Part shown: positions 25,966 through 35,403 of the stretch, piece after piece | Layout of the letters: every line of letters starts with the position of its first letter | Position numbering within the stretch: the stretch's first letter is position 1 | Origin: Ensifer adhaerens | GTDB taxonomy: Bacteria > Pseudomonadota > Alphaproteobacteria > Rhizobiales > Rhizobiaceae | Reading direction: 5' to 3' | Length of the DNA stretch: 64,000 nucleotides | Assembly: GCF_002940685.1 (NCBI RefSeq) | Contig: NZ_PNFP01000004.1 | Span: 62,001 to 126,000, forward strand | Program-made: the position numbers and the translations under genes | The notes under the pieces: generated by a model | The model's database searches: none | Told to the model about the DNA's origin: nothing | What the model saw: only the letters and a program-made list of their open reading frames with translations

Positions 25966-26394
25966 TCAGAACCGTTTCTTCAGGAAGTATCGCGCAATCG
26001 CGCCATTTCCGCCTTCCAGTTCACCAAAGACTTCGAAGCCCAGTTTCTCGTAGAAAGGCCGCGCCTGGAACTCGAAAGTATCGAGCCAAAGGCCGATGTA
26101 GCCTCGATCCCGCGCGATCTTCTCCGCTTGCTCGATCAGGCGCCGGCCGAGGCCCTGGCCGCGGTACTCGTCGGGAACGGCGAGATAACGGATGAAGGCC
26201 CAGCCATAGCCGTCCGTCGCATAGAGCCCCCCGGTTGCAGCCTTCGTCTCGGGGTCGCGAAGAACGATCGCAAAACCGGGCAGATCGGCCATGCCGCTTT
26301 GGGCGTCGTTGTAGGCGTCGAGCGGCGCGACGATACCGCGCAGGTCCTCTCTGTTCGGGTCGTCGAGGATGATGTCCATTAGGGGAGCAGGCAT
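25966..26394 (-). CDS. GNAT-family N-acetyltransferase
   Basis: A 142-residue acetyltransferase. The acetyl-CoA motif is RYLAVPDEYRGQGLGRRLIEQAEKIA, followed by a strand (GLWLDTFEF) and the C-terminal ARPFYEKLGFEVFGEL motif. The layout matches GNATs of the YvbK/ElaA-like small type. The start is uncertain because no clear Shine-Dalgarno precedes MPAPLMD (26394) or the second ATG at 26379. Substrate unknown. Confidence 0.8.
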   Translation of the reverse strand: MPAPLMDIILDDPNREDLRGIVAPLDAYNDAQSGMADLPGFAIVLRDPETKAATGGLYATDGYGWAFIRYLAVPDEYRGQGLGRRLIEQAEKIARDRGYIGLWLDTFEFQARPFYEKLGFEVFGELEGGNGAIARYFLKKRF

Positions 26395-26873
26395 GGAGAA
26401 ACCCCTGTTCGTGTCTGACCGCTGATTGCCACACAAAGCGGAGCCTTTCGGCCGGTGTCCGCTCACTCGATGCACAAGCAGGGATGGTATTCATGTTTTG
26501 TTCCGGATGGCAAGCTGCCTCGGCGGAGGCTTGGATTTTTCCTTGTGGCCGCCAGATCTTATGCAGAACCCCGCATGTTTCTGGAGGCACCTGTGGCTTG
26601 TGCCGCCGTATGCTACAGTAGGCCACGCCCTCGCGCACGGGGAGCCATTGTCGAACCATGCCGGCGGGTTTACCCTTGCAGCTGACGGTAACGCATCCGG
26701 CCCCGCAGGATCCTTGTCGTGCGCGAGCCACGAATGACGCCCGAATGCCGGTTGCGAACATCGACGGCATCCGTGCGAGCGTACAGCATTCCGTATCCGA
26801 AACAGACGCCTGCCGGCCCACAGTCCCCCTGGGAGGCCTCTCCGTGGCCTGGCGATTTGGAGGAGGATCAGCA
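26395..26873. other. Intergenic region upstream of the adh-eutBC locus
   Basis: 479 bases with no supported gene. I looked for a cobalamin riboswitch (B12 box and pseudoknot features) because of the downstream AdoCbl enzyme and found none, and I saw no sigma-54 promoter. It probably carries the promoter of the alcohol dehydrogenase gene. Confidence 0.45.
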
Positions 26874-27899
26874 ATGGCCAAGACGATGAAGGCGGCCGTC
26901 GTTCGGCAGTTCCGCGCCCCCCTTGTGATTGAGGAAGCGGCGATGCCCACGCCGCAGGCGGGTCAGATCCTCGTCAAGTATGAAGCGACGGGCGTCTGCC
27001 ATACCGACCTTCATGCTGCCAATGGAGACTGGCCGGTGAAACCGAGCCCGCCGTTCATTCCAGGGCACGAAGGCGTTGGCTATGTCGCGGCGGTCGGTGC
27101 CGGCGTCATGCGAGTGAAGGAGGGGGACAGGGTGGGCGTTCCCTGGCTTCACAGCGCCTGTGGTTATTGCCCGCATTGTCGCACCGGTTGGGAGACACTT
27201 TGCGCGTCTCAGTCGAACACCGGATATTCGGTCAATGGAACGTTTGCCGAGTACGGATTGGCGGATCCGGACTTCGTTGGCAGCCTGCCTGACGCACTGG
27301 AGTTCGGTCCTGCTGCGCCGGTTCTGTGCGCCGGAGTAACCGTTTACAAGGGGCTGAAGGAAACGGAAGTCCGTCCCGGGGAATGGGTCGCCATCTCCGG
27401 CATCGGCGGTCTTGGCCACATGGCGGTACAGTATGCAAAGGCGATGGGCATGCATGTGGTCGCCGCCGACATCTTCGACGACAAGCTGGCGCTGGCAAGG
27501 CGGCTGGGCGCCGACATTACAGTCAACGGCAAGACGAAGGATGCCATCGAGCAGGTAACCAGAGCGACCGGCGGAGTGCACGGAGCGCTCGTAACCGCGG
27601 TTTCGCCTGCGGCGATGGAACAGGCGTTCGGATTCCTGCGATCGCGGGGAACGATGGCGCTCGTCGGCCTGCCCCCCGGGATGATCTCGATGCCGGTTTT
27701 CGAAACGGTTCTGAAGCGCATCACCGTGCGTGGATCGATCGTCGGTACCCGCCAGGACCTGGAGGAATCGCTGCAGTTTGCTGCTGAAGGCAAGGTGGCG
27801 CCGCATTTCTCATGGGACAGCCTGGAAAACATCAACGACATCTTCCACCGGATGGAAGCCGGAAAGATCGACGGTCGCATTGTAATGAGCCTGCAGTAG
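26874..27899 (+). CDS. adhP: Zinc-dependent alcohol dehydrogenase, AdhP type
   Basis: A 341-residue cytosolic medium-chain dehydrogenase that interconverts ethanol and acetaldehyde with NAD. Catalytic zinc ligands are C42 (GVCHTDLH) and H65/E66 (GHEGVGYV). The structural zinc cysteines are C96, C99, C102 and C110. The NAD-binding glycine motif is ISGIGGLGHMAVQYA. GGAGGATC precedes the ATG strongly. It lies about 200 bases before the fused ethanolamine ammonia-lyase gene in the same direction, and could process the acetaldehyde that enzyme would release. Confidence 0.92.
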   Translation: MAKTMKAAVVRQFRAPLVIEEAAMPTPQAGQILVKYEATGVCHTDLHAANGDWPVKPSPPFIPGHEGVGYVAAVGAGVMRVKEGDRVGVPWLHSACGYCPHCRTGWETLCASQSNTGYSVNGTFAEYGLADPDFVGSLPDALEFGPAAPVLCAGVTVYKGLKETEVRPGEWVAISGIGGLGHMAVQYAKAMGMHVVAADIFDDKLALARRLGADITVNGKTKDAIEQVTRATGGVHGALVTAVSPAAMEQAFGFLRSRGTMALVGLPPGMISMPVFETVLKRITVRGSIVGTRQDLEESLQFAAEGKVAPHFSWDSLENINDIFHRMEAGKIDGRIVMSLQ

Positions 27900-27905
27900 C
27901 CGGCG

Positions 27906-27921
27906 CGGACCTGCAGGTCCG
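27906..27921. repeat. 16-bp perfect palindrome
   Basis: CGGACCTGCAGGTCCG, seven bases after the adhP stop. The identical 16-mer recurs at 47101-47116 inside the epimerase gene. Here it could form a small hairpin between adhP and the next gene. Confidence 0.5.
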
Positions 27922-28103
27922 GGCGGGGAGCCGTTTCGTGCTTCAGTGGAACGGTGCCGTCTCGATCGAGGAAGCCGCGGGCCTGCGTTGACACCCTGAG
28001 TGGAGCATGTGTTGCGCGCCAGTCTGTGCGCCCTCTCAAGCAACCACCCACAACGGGGCCGTCCAGTGAATGCCAATAGACCTTCTGTAGAATGGAGATG
28101 GCA

Positions 28104-30452
28104 ATGAGCAAGGGCATGGTCCTGGATCAGCACACTCTGTCGAGACGAGATCTCCTGTTGGTGGCAGGGACTGCGGCGGCCACGCTCGCCACATACAGCC
28201 ACGCTGCCCGCGCAGCGCCGGGCGCAGGCACGCTTGTGATCGATGAAGTGAAGCAGGGCGAGGACATCTTTGCCTACGTCAGCAGGATCAAGGGCGGGTT
28301 TGACGAGACGACTTACAGACAGGTGCTGGGGTGTGCGAACGCGTTCAAGGAAGGCGATCAGACGATCGGGGTCGCCGCTGAAAATGACGCGGCGCGCGCG
28401 AATGCCCGGACCCTCCTTGCGAATACGAAGATCGGAGACCTTCACCAGCACCCGCTGCTTGAGGACGATCTGCAACGACTGATCTGGCAGACCACGGACA
28501 AGGCCCAGCATGAAAAAGTCAAGAACTGGACCATGGGCCAGCTGAAGGCATTTCTGCTGACCAAATCGGAAGAAGAGATCAAAGCGGTCATGAATGGTCT
28601 GACCAGCGATACCATCGGCTGCGTGCCGAAGCTCATGAGCAATGAGGAACTGATCTCCGTCAGCCAGAAGATCTTCAATGTCATGCCCGGCACCAAGCTG
28701 GGAGCCAAGGGGTACATGGGCGCGCGTATCCAGCCGAATTCGCCGACGGATCACCCCGAGGACATCATGTGGCAGGTCTTCGACGCGTTTTCCTATGCGA
28801 CCGGCGACATCGTCATCGGCACGAACCCGGTCGACAGCACCGTGGACAGCGTCGTTACGGTGGAGCGGGCGCTCAAGGACATTGTGGATACCTTCAAGCT
28901 GGTCGACGTCATTCCCTGGTGTGTGCTGGCCCATATCGACGTCCAGGGCGAGGTGAGCGATCGTTTCCCGGGGACGGTCGCGACCGTGTTCCAGAGCCTC
29001 GCCGGAACGGATGACTGCAACAAGATTTTCGACATCACCAATGACAAGATCCTGAAGTATGCAAGCGCGAAGGCAGGGGAAAGGTATGGTCTCTACTTCG
29101 AGACGGGGCAGGGCTCGGAGTTCACCAACGGCGTGGCAAACGGCGTCGACATGATGGTGCTCGAGTCGCGAAAGTATGGGTTCAGCAGAGCGATCGGCAT
29201 GGAGCTTGCGAAGGTGCAGCCCAAGGGCGCATGGCTCCATGTCAACGATGTTGCCGGCTTCATCGGGCCGGAGGTCTTCAAGAGCCGCGAACAGCTCGTC
29301 CGGTGCTGCCTCGAAGACATGGTCATGGGCAAGCTCCACGGGCTGACCATCGGCCTCGATATCTGCACAACCCTGCACATGACGGTCAGCCTGGACGATC
29401 TCGATTGGTGCCAGGACCAGATCATGCCGGCAAATCCCGCCTATCTGATCGCCTTGCCCACCAAGAACGACCCGATGCTGAGCTATCTCACGACCGCATT
29501 TCAGGACCACGTGCGTGTGAGGGAGAAATTCGGCTTCAAGGTCAACGATGCGATGTGGGATTTCTACAAGCGCATCGGGATCGTCGCCAGCGACAACAGC
29601 TATACGTCAAATTACGGAGACCCCCTCTGGGTCTATTACCAGTACCGCCTCGCCAAGGGTGACAAGCGGGCCAAGGACGCTGTCTATGCCGAAGGCAGGC
29701 TGATGATGGAGGCAGTCGAAGCGAGAGGCGTCGACCTGGCGACAGGACATGGAGACAAGATCTGGGATCTCAACCCGGCGCTCGCGACGAAAGTGAGGGG
29801 CCTGTATGACGACGCCAAGCAATCTCTGTGGGCCGAGCTCACACCGGAGTTTGTCGCCGCCGTACCCGGCGTCGTGCCGGTCCGCACCCTCTCCAAGGAC
29901 CGCAACGACTACATCGCGCACCCGACCACCGGAGAAACGCTGAGCCCGGAATCCGTCAGGGCGATTGACGCGATCAGGACGTCCTGGAAAGGCGATATGC
30001 CCAAGGGCCAGATCGTCATTTCAGATGGTCTGAACGCCAAGGCCATCATGGATGACGGCCATCTTTCGCCCTATCTGGAGGAAATGCGCAGGCTGCTCGG
30101 TGCTGCCGGCGTCTCGGTGAGCGACAAGAACATCCTGGTCACCAGCGGCCGAGTACGGGCCGGCTACCGGATTGGCGAGATGCTGTTTGCCGACGCCGAT
30201 CCCAACACGTTTCGAGGAATTCTCCACATCATCGGCGAACGGCCCGGAACCATGCACCACGCCTACTCGGTCTACATCACCGTAGCGAAGGGAAAGCGTT
30301 GGGCTGAGAAGGATATCGATCACGATATGACGAAGCTGGTCAGCAACGTCGCCGACACAGCACTTGCACCCAAGGAGGCGGCGAAGGAAACCTTGACCAT
30401 TATCCGGGAGATCATCGGCAAGGACGTGAACGGCAGTCGGCGATTTGGTTGA
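28104..30452 (+). CDS. eutBC: Fused ethanolamine ammonia-lyase (EutB+EutC) with a Tat signal
   Basis: A 782-residue chain. Residues 13-19 (SRRDLLL) and the following hydrophobic stretch form a twin-arginine signal, with a likely cleavage site after A37 (ARA|APG). Residues about 45-512 align with EutB: the substrate-binding residues known for the E. coli enzyme (R160, Q162, N193, E287, D362) correspond to R208, Q210, N241, E333 and D419. Residues about 590-782 align with EutC (VISDGLNAKAI, GRVRAGYRIGE, IIGERPG), but the usual N-terminal GRAGPRPRT motif of EutC is missing. The family uses adenosylcobalamin to convert ethanolamine to acetaldehyde and ammonia. GGAG six bases before 28104 decides the start. 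No eutA, permease or shell genes are nearby. Confidence 0.85.
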   Translation: MSKGMVLDQHTLSRRDLLLVAGTAAATLATYSHAARAAPGAGTLVIDEVKQGEDIFAYVSRIKGGFDETTYRQVLGCANAFKEGDQTIGVAAENDAARANARTLLANTKIGDLHQHPLLEDDLQRLIWQTTDKAQHEKVKNWTMGQLKAFLLTKSEEEIKAVMNGLTSDTIGCVPKLMSNEELISVSQKIFNVMPGTKLGAKGYMGARIQPNSPTDHPEDIMWQVFDAFSYATGDIVIGTNPVDSTVDSVVTVERALKDIVDTFKLVDVIPWCVLAHIDVQGEVSDRFPGTVATVFQSLAGTDDCNKIFDITNDKILKYASAKAGERYGLYFETGQGSEFTNGVANGVDMMVLESRKYGFSRAIGMELAKVQPKGAWLHVNDVAGFIGPEVFKSREQLVRCCLEDMVMGKLHGLTIGLDICTTLHMTVSLDDLDWCQDQIMPANPAYLIALPTKNDPMLSYLTTAFQDHVRVREKFGFKVNDAMWDFYKRIGIVASDNSYTSNYGDPLWVYYQYRLAKGDKRAKDAVYAEGRLMMEAVEARGVDLATGHGDKIWDLNPALATKVRGLYDDAKQSLWAELTPEFVAAVPGVVPVRTLSKDRNDYIAHPTTGETLSPESVRAIDAIRTSWKGDMPKGQIVISDGLNAKAIMDDGHLSPYLEEMRRLLGAAGVSVSDKNILVTSGRVRAGYRIGEMLFADADPNTFRGILHIIGERPGTMHHAYSVYITVAKGKRWAEKDIDHDMTKLVSNVADTALAPKEAAKETLTIIREIIGKDVNGSRRFG

Positions 30453-30601
30453 TCGCCCTCTCGGAACGCAGTGAACCGAAATGCCATCAGTAAATTCCCT
30501 GGCGCAAGCACCGCGCCAGGGAATTTGCCAGGCGGTCCGCATATACGCGGCCTAGTGGCATTGTAGTCGTTGCCCTATTGAGGCTTGGCAAAAGGATTCC
30601 C

Positions 30602-31264
30602 TTATGGACGGGGCGTCGGCCTCTCTGGGCCCGTAGCGGCCGGAAGACCGAGCTCGAAGCGAGCGAGCTCGCACTGCCGATCAATAAGCTCAAGCAACTT
30701 CTCACCTAAGGCAGCGGTAGGCTTGTCGGAATCTGACCAACGGTACATGGAGCCGTCTTGTAGGGATAAAACGGCGAAATCGTCAGGGCGGTTTTCAACC
30801 GGATAACGCGTCGCAACGGTAGACAGAGCCGCGAGCACGAGAGTCGCAGTGAGTGGATGCTTCGTATTCCAAACATGTACCGCAGTGCGTCGCCCGTTGA
30901 TCTCCAACAGAAAATCCGGAGTGAAGTTGACCTTGAACAAGCTTTTTGGGCTGTTGTAAATCAACCCATCGCAAGCGCTTAGGGGGCCTGGATTAACGTG
31001 CCGCCATTGGAAGAAGCGCAACAGGCCGCGCTTCGCCGACTCGCGTTCGGGTGTTTTTTTAATCTGCGTCACGGAAGCCAACGCGGCCGTCGGCGAAATT
31101 CCATCAAATGCGATTTGACGAATACGTTGCCTCAAGCTCTTGTGGTAGTCATAGCCACCTTCGCTCGGAACATACCGTTCACGAACGATGCGTCTTTGAG
31201 GCTTAGGGTTGGAGTTTATGATTTTCAGGAAGGCCGAGAAGCCGATCGTCGGAGTCTGAGACAT
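30602..31264 (-). CDS. Hypothetical protein, orphan
   Basis: A 220-residue basic, soluble protein with AAAGGA before the start. The middle (TPDFLLEINGRRTAVHVWNTK) superficially resembles a PD-(D/E)xK nuclease core: a hydrophobic strand ending in PD, then a second strand ending NTK where E-x-K would be expected. The resemblance is weak because the acidic residue is Asn. The C terminus has a helix with DRQCELARFELGL. It lies between the ethanolamine ammonia-lyase gene and nrdJ, and its base composition is lower in GC than neighbours, suggesting transfer. Function unknown. Confidence 0.6.
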   Translation of the reverse strand: MSQTPTIGFSAFLKIINSNPKPQRRIVRERYVPSEGGYDYHKSLRQRIRQIAFDGISPTAALASVTQIKKTPERESAKRGLLRFFQWRHVNPGPLSACDGLIYNSPKSLFKVNFTPDFLLEINGRRTAVHVWNTKHPLTATLVLAALSTVATRYPVENRPDDFAVLSLQDGSMYRWSDSDKPTAALGEKLLELIDRQCELARFELGLPAATGPERPTPRP

Positions 31265-31301
31265 CGCTCATCCTTTTCGTTGATAACCTCTGAAGCCCAA
31301 C

Positions 31302-31331
31302 TCGACTTTTAGATCCGACTCTCCGTATAAT
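31302..31331 (+). promoter_or_regulatory. Sigma-70-type promoter
   Basis: A consensus -10, TATAAT, at 31326-31331 and a -35-like TCGACT at 31302-31307 with 18-base spacing. It points into an intergenic region that ends in a strong terminator. Confidence 0.55.
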
Positions 31332-31337
31332 GCCTTT

Positions 31338-31437
31338 GCTACAGGGTGGAGAGCTTCTCGTCTTCGCCCCACGAGGGCCTCAGTGCTTGTTCGTGGTATC
31401 AAAAGCCGAATCCTGACAGGGGTTCGGCTTTTGTATT
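31338..31437 (+). ncRNA. Candidate small RNA of about 100 nt
   Basis: Transcription from the preceding TATAAT promoter would begin near 31338 and stop at the hairpin CAAAAGCCGAA/TTCGGCTTTTG (31400-31410 with 31423-31433). An internal stem (CTCGT with ACGAG) adds structure. No open frame of interest lies inside. It is not one I recognise by sequence. Confidence 0.45.
31400..31436 (+). terminator. Terminator of the candidate sRNA
   Basis: An 11-bp perfect stem, CAAAAGCCGAA/TTCGGCTTTTG, with a 12-base loop and TTTTG-TATTT at its 3' side. The mirrored A-run may allow termination in both directions. Confidence 0.7.
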
Positions 31438-31502
31438 TCAGATTCGTCTACCAGTCGTGTCATCGAGGACGGACTTAGTTTCCTATTTGTTCCTCAATAA
31501 CT

Positions 31503-31526
31503 TTCCGGGCAGTTGCCTGCCCGGAA
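31503..31526 (-). terminator. Hairpin downstream of nrdJ
   Basis: TTCCGGGCAG at 31503-31512 pairs with CTGCCCGGAA at 31517-31526 around a four-base loop. On the minus strand it is followed by AGTTATT, about 80 bases past the nrdJ stop. Confidence 0.6.
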
Positions 31527-31605
31527 GCGCTTGGAGCGATTTTGTCGATCTGCACCCAAACCTGCCCGTGAGCAGCGTTCGGATGGGCAGCACCACCACA
31601 AAATC

Positions 31606-34600
31606 TTAGCTGCAACCGCTCGTTGCGCCGCAGGTGTCGCACTTCTCGCAGGTGCCGTTGCGCACCATCGTGAAGTTCTGGCACTCGGTGCACATGTTGC
31701 CGGTGTAGCCCTGCATGATCGAGCGGGCGCGGCGTTCGGCTTCCACCTTCTTGGCGTCCGACTTGGCCGATGCCGCTTCGGCGGCGGCCTTGTCGGAGAA
31801 GAGGGCGGTCACTTCCTGCTCGACTTCGGTGGCGACCTCTTCGGCCAGTTCCGCAGCGCGTTCTTCATAGTCGCGCTTGAAAGCGACGATTTCCGAGGTG
31901 GCGATCGAGGTCGTCGTTTCCAGCTTGCGCACCGTGTTGCCGGCGATCGCCGTTACGGTAGAACCCGAGGAGGCGCGGGCGGGCGCTCCCGTCGACGAGC
32001 CCTTCGGCTCGCTGGAGGCCCGGTCACCGGTGCCGCCGACGATGGTCGGCTTGTAGCCGCGGGTCCAGCCGGTCGAGATCAGGTTGGTCTTGCCTTCCTG
32101 GATGCCCTTGCCGAGCGCCGTGTTGCCGAAGTCGGAGGTGTCGACATGGGCAAGGTCGTGGCGGCCGAGATAGGAGACCGCCAGTTCGCGGAAGACGTAG
32201 TCGAGGATCGACGTCGCGTTCTTGATCGCGTCGTTGCCCTGGACCATGCCGGCCGGCTCGAACTTGGTGAAGGTGAAGGCCTCCACATATTCTTCGAGCG
32301 GCACGCCATACTGCAGGCCGAGCGAGATGGCGATCGCGAAGTTGTTCATCATCGCGCGGAAGGCAGCACCTTCCTTGTGCATGTCGATGAAGATCTCGCC
32401 GAGGCGGCCGTCACCAAATTCGCCGGTGCGCAGATAGACCTTGTGGCCACCGACGACGGCCTTCTGGGTGTAGCCCTGGCGGCGGTTCGGCAGCTTTTCG
32501 CGGGCGCGGATCACCTTCTCGATGACGCGCTCGACGATCTTTTCGGTGATGGTGACGGCCTGGGCGGCGGCCGGCGCCTGGATCAGATCCTCCAGCGCAT
32601 CCTCGTCCTTGTCGTCTTCGATCAGCGAGGCGTTGAGCGGCTGCGAAAGCTTGGAGCCGTCGCGATAAAGAGCGTTCGCCTTCAGTGCCAGCTTCCAGGA
32701 GAGCATGTAGGCGTTCTTGCAATCCTCGACGGTCGCCTCGTTCGGCATGTTGATCGTCTTGGAGATCGCGCCCGAGATGAACGGCTGGGCAGCCGCCATC
32801 ATGCGGATGTGGCTTTCGACCGACAGGTAGCGCTTGCCGATCTTGCCGCAGGGGTTGGCGCAATCGAAGACCGGCAGGTGCTCGTTCTTCAGGAACGGCG
32901 CGCCTTCGAGCGTCATCGCACCGCAGACGTGGATGTTGGCCGCCTCGATGTCCTTCTTGGTGAAGCCCATGTGGTCGAGCAGGTTGAAGTCCATCGCGCC
33001 GAGCTGTTCGTCGGTGACCTTCAGCGTGCCCTTCAGGAAGTCGGCGCCAAGCGTCCACTGGTTGAAGACGAACTTGATGTCGAACGCGCTCTTCAGCGCG
33101 GCGTTGACCGCTTCCACCTTCTCGTCGGTGAAGCCCTTGGCCTTCAGCGTCGACGGGTTGATCGCCGGCGCCTGGTTCAGGTTGCCGTGGCCGACTGCGT
33201 AGGCCTCGATCTCGGCGATCTGGCTTTCGCCATAGCCGAGCGAGCGCAGCGCTTCGGGAACCGCGCGGTTGATGATCTTGAAGTAGCCGCCGCCGGCGAG
33301 CTTCTTGAACTTGACGAGCGCGAAGTCGGGCTCGATGCCGGTCGTGTCGCAGTCCATGACAAGCCCGATCGTGCCGGTCGGCGCGATAACCGTTGCCTGG
33401 GCGTTGCGGTAGCCGTGCTTTTCGCCGAGTTCCAGCGCCTTGTCCCATGCGCTCATGGCGTGGATGACGAGGTCCTGGTCCGGATTGTCGCCATGGATGA
33501 GGGCGACCGGGTTGACCGAGAGCGCCTCGTAACCGGTCGTCTCGCCATAGGCGGCGCGGCGGTGGTTGCGGATGACGCGCAGCATGTTGTCGCGGTTCGG
33601 GGCAAAGCCCGGGAACGGACCGAGCTTCTCGGCCATCTCGGCCGAGGTGGCGTAGGAGACACCGGTCATGATCGCGGTCAGCGCACCGGCGATGGCGCGG
33701 CCTTCGGCGCTGTCATAGGGGATGCCCGACGACATCAGGAGGCCGCCGATATTGGCGTAGCCGAGGCCGAGCGTACGGTATTCGTAGGAAAGTTCGGCAA
33801 TCTCGCGGGACGGGAACTGCGCCATCATGACCGAGACTTCGAGGACCATGGTCCAGAGACGGACGGCATGCTCGTAATCGGCGATGTTGATGCGCTTGGT
33901 CGCCGCATCCTTGAACGTCATCAGGTTCAGCGAGGCGAGGTTGCAGGCGGTGTCGTCGAGGAACATGTATTCCGAGCACGGGTTCGACGCGCGGATCGGG
34001 CCGGCGGCCGGGCTTGTGTGCCAGTCGTTCATCGTCGTGTTGAAGTGCAGGCCCGGATCGGCCGACGCCCAGGCGGCGTAGGAGATCGACTCCCAGAGGT
34101 CGCGGGCCTTGAGCGTCTTCAGCACGCGGCCGTCCTTGCGGGCGGTCAGGTGCCAGTCGCCATCGGCCTCGACGGCGCGCAGGAAGTCGTCCTTGATCGA
34201 GACCGAATTGTTGGAGTTCTGGCCCGAAACCGTGAGGTAGGCTTCCGAATCCCAGTCGGTGTCGTAGGTCTTGAACTCGAGGTCCTTGTAGCCCTGCTTG
34301 GCGAACTGGATGACGCGCTGGACGTAGTTTTCCGGAACCAGCGCCTGCTTGGCAGCGCGGATCTCGCGCTTCAGCGCCGGGTTCTGCTTCGGGTCATAGC
34401 AGGCGTCGTCGGTACCGTCGCAGTTGACGCAGGCCTTCATGATCGCCTTCAGGTGCTTGGCGACGACCTTGGAACCGGTGACGAGGGCTGCAACCTTCTG
34501 CTCTTCCTTGACCTTCCAGTTGATGTATTCCTCGATGTCCGGATGGTCGATGTCGACGACGACCATCTTGGCGGCGCGGCGGGTGGTGCCGCCCGACTTG

Positions 34601-35403
34601 ATTGCGCCTGCAGCGCGGTCGCCGATCTTCAGGAACGACATCAGGCCCGAGGACTTGCCGCCGCCCGAAAGCTTTTCGCCTTCGCTGCGCAGATACGAGA
34701 AGTTGGAGCCGGTGCCCGAGCCGTACTTGAACAGGCGCGCTTCACGCACCCAGAGATCCATGATCCCGCCTTCGTTGACGAGATCGTCACCGACCGACTG
34801 GATGAAGCAGGCATGCGGCTGCGGATGCTCATAGGCCGACTTGGACTTGGTCAGCTTGCCGGTAAAGGGGTCGACGTAGAAGTGGCCCTGGCCGGGACCG
34901 TCGATGCCATAGGCCCAGTGCAGGCCGGTGTTGAACCACTGCGGCGAGTTCGGGGCGACGCGCTGGGTGGCAAGCATATAGGCGAGTTCGTCCTGGAAGG
35001 CGGAGGCGTCTTCTTCGGTATCGAAGTAGCCGCCCTTCCAGCCCCAGTAGGCCCAGGTGCCGGCCAGGCGATCGAAGACCTGGCGGGCATCGGTTTCGGA
35101 ACCGTACTGCTCTTCCTTCGGCAGCGCCTTCAGCGCATCCGTGTCGGGAACCGAGCGCCAGAGGAAGGAGGGGACATCGTTCTCCTCGACGCGCTTCATC
35201 TTGGCGGGAACGCCAGCCTTGCGGAAATACTTCTGGGCGAGAATGTCGGCGGCAACCTGGCTGAACTGCGCCGGAACGTCGATATCGGCCAGGCGGAAAA
35301 CGATCGAACCATCGGGGTTCTTGATTTCACTCGTAGCCTTGCGGAATTCGATCTCCGCATAGGCGGATTGCCCGGCCTTGGTGAAACGACGTTCGATCTT
35401 CAT
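31606..35403 (-). CDS. nrdJ: Adenosylcobalamin-dependent ribonucleotide reductase (class II)
   Basis: A 1265-residue enzyme that reduces ribonucleotides using AdoCbl, giving oxygen-independent dNTP supply. The [21 protein letters not shown] segment carries the substrate-binding and catalytic residues of the barrel. The C-terminal zinc-ribbon-like tail has paired cysteines ([20 protein letters not shown]) that shuttle electrons. Length fits the large alphaproteobacterial NrdJ. The start at 35403 is supported by AGGACAAGGGA; the frame is open further upstream without homology. An NrdR-like palindrome sits about 150 bases upstream. Confidence 0.96.
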   Translation of the reverse strand: MKIERRFTKAGQSAYAEIEFRKATSEIKNPDGSIVFRLADIDVPAQFSQVAADILAQKYFRKAGVPAKMKRVEENDVPSFLWRSVPDTDALKALPKEEQYGSETDARQVFDRLAGTWAYWGWKGGYFDTEEDASAFQDELAYMLATQRVAPNSPQWFNTGLHWAYGIDGPGQGHFYVDPFTGKLTKSKSAYEHPQPHACFIQSVGDDLVNEGGIMDLWVREARLFKYGSGTGSNFSYLRSEGEKLSGGGKSSGLMSFLKIGDRAAGAIKSGGTTRRAAKMVVVDIDHPDIEEYINWKVKEEQKVAALVTGSKVVAKHLKAIMKACVNCDGTDDACYDPKQNPALKREIRAAKQALVPENYVQRVIQFAKQGYKDLEFKTYDTDWDSEAYLTVSGQNSNNSVSIKDDFLRAVEADGDWHLTARKDGRVLKTLKARDLWESISYAAWASADPGLHFNTTMNDWHTSPAAGPIRASNPCSEYMFLDDTACNLASLNLMTFKDAATKRINIADYEHAVRLWTMVLEVSVMMAQFPSREIAELSYEYRTLGLGYANIGGLLMSSGIPYDSAEGRAIAGALTAIMTGVSYATSAEMAEKLGPFPGFAPNRDNMLRVIRNHRRAAYGETTGYEALSVNPVALIHGDNPDQDLVIHAMSAWDKALELGEKHGYRNAQATVIAPTGTIGLVMDCDTTGIEPDFALVKFKKLAGGGYFKIINRAVPEALRSLGYGESQIAEIEAYAVGHGNLNQAPAINPSTLKAKGFTDEKVEAVNAALKSAFDIKFVFNQWTLGADFLKGTLKVTDEQLGAMDFNLLDHMGFTKKDIEAANIHVCGAMTLEGAPFLKNEHLPVFDCANPCGKIGKRYLSVESHIRMMAAAQPFISGAISKTINMPNEATVEDCKNAYMLSWKLALKANALYRDGSKLSQPLNASLIEDDKDEDALEDLIQAPAAAQAVTITEKIVERVIEKVIRAREKLPNRRQGYTQKAVVGGHKVYLRTGEFGDGRLGEIFIDMHKEGAAFRAMMNNFAIAISLGLQYGVPLEEYVEAFTFTKFEPAGMVQGNDAIKNATSILDYVFRELAVSYLGRHDLAHVDTSDFGNTALGKGIQEGKTNLISTGWTRGYKPTIVGGTGDRASSEPKGSSTGAPARASSGSTVTAIAGNTVRKLETTTSIATSEIVAFKRDYEERAAELAEEVATEVEQEVTALFSDKAAAEAASAKSDAKKVEAERRARSIMQGYTGNMCTECQNFTMVRNGTCEKCDTCGATSGCS

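Noticed and set aside
26395-28103. Cobalamin riboswitch upstream of adhP or the lyase
   Set aside because: No B12-box-like sequence with the expected pseudoknot partners could be found on the plus strand.
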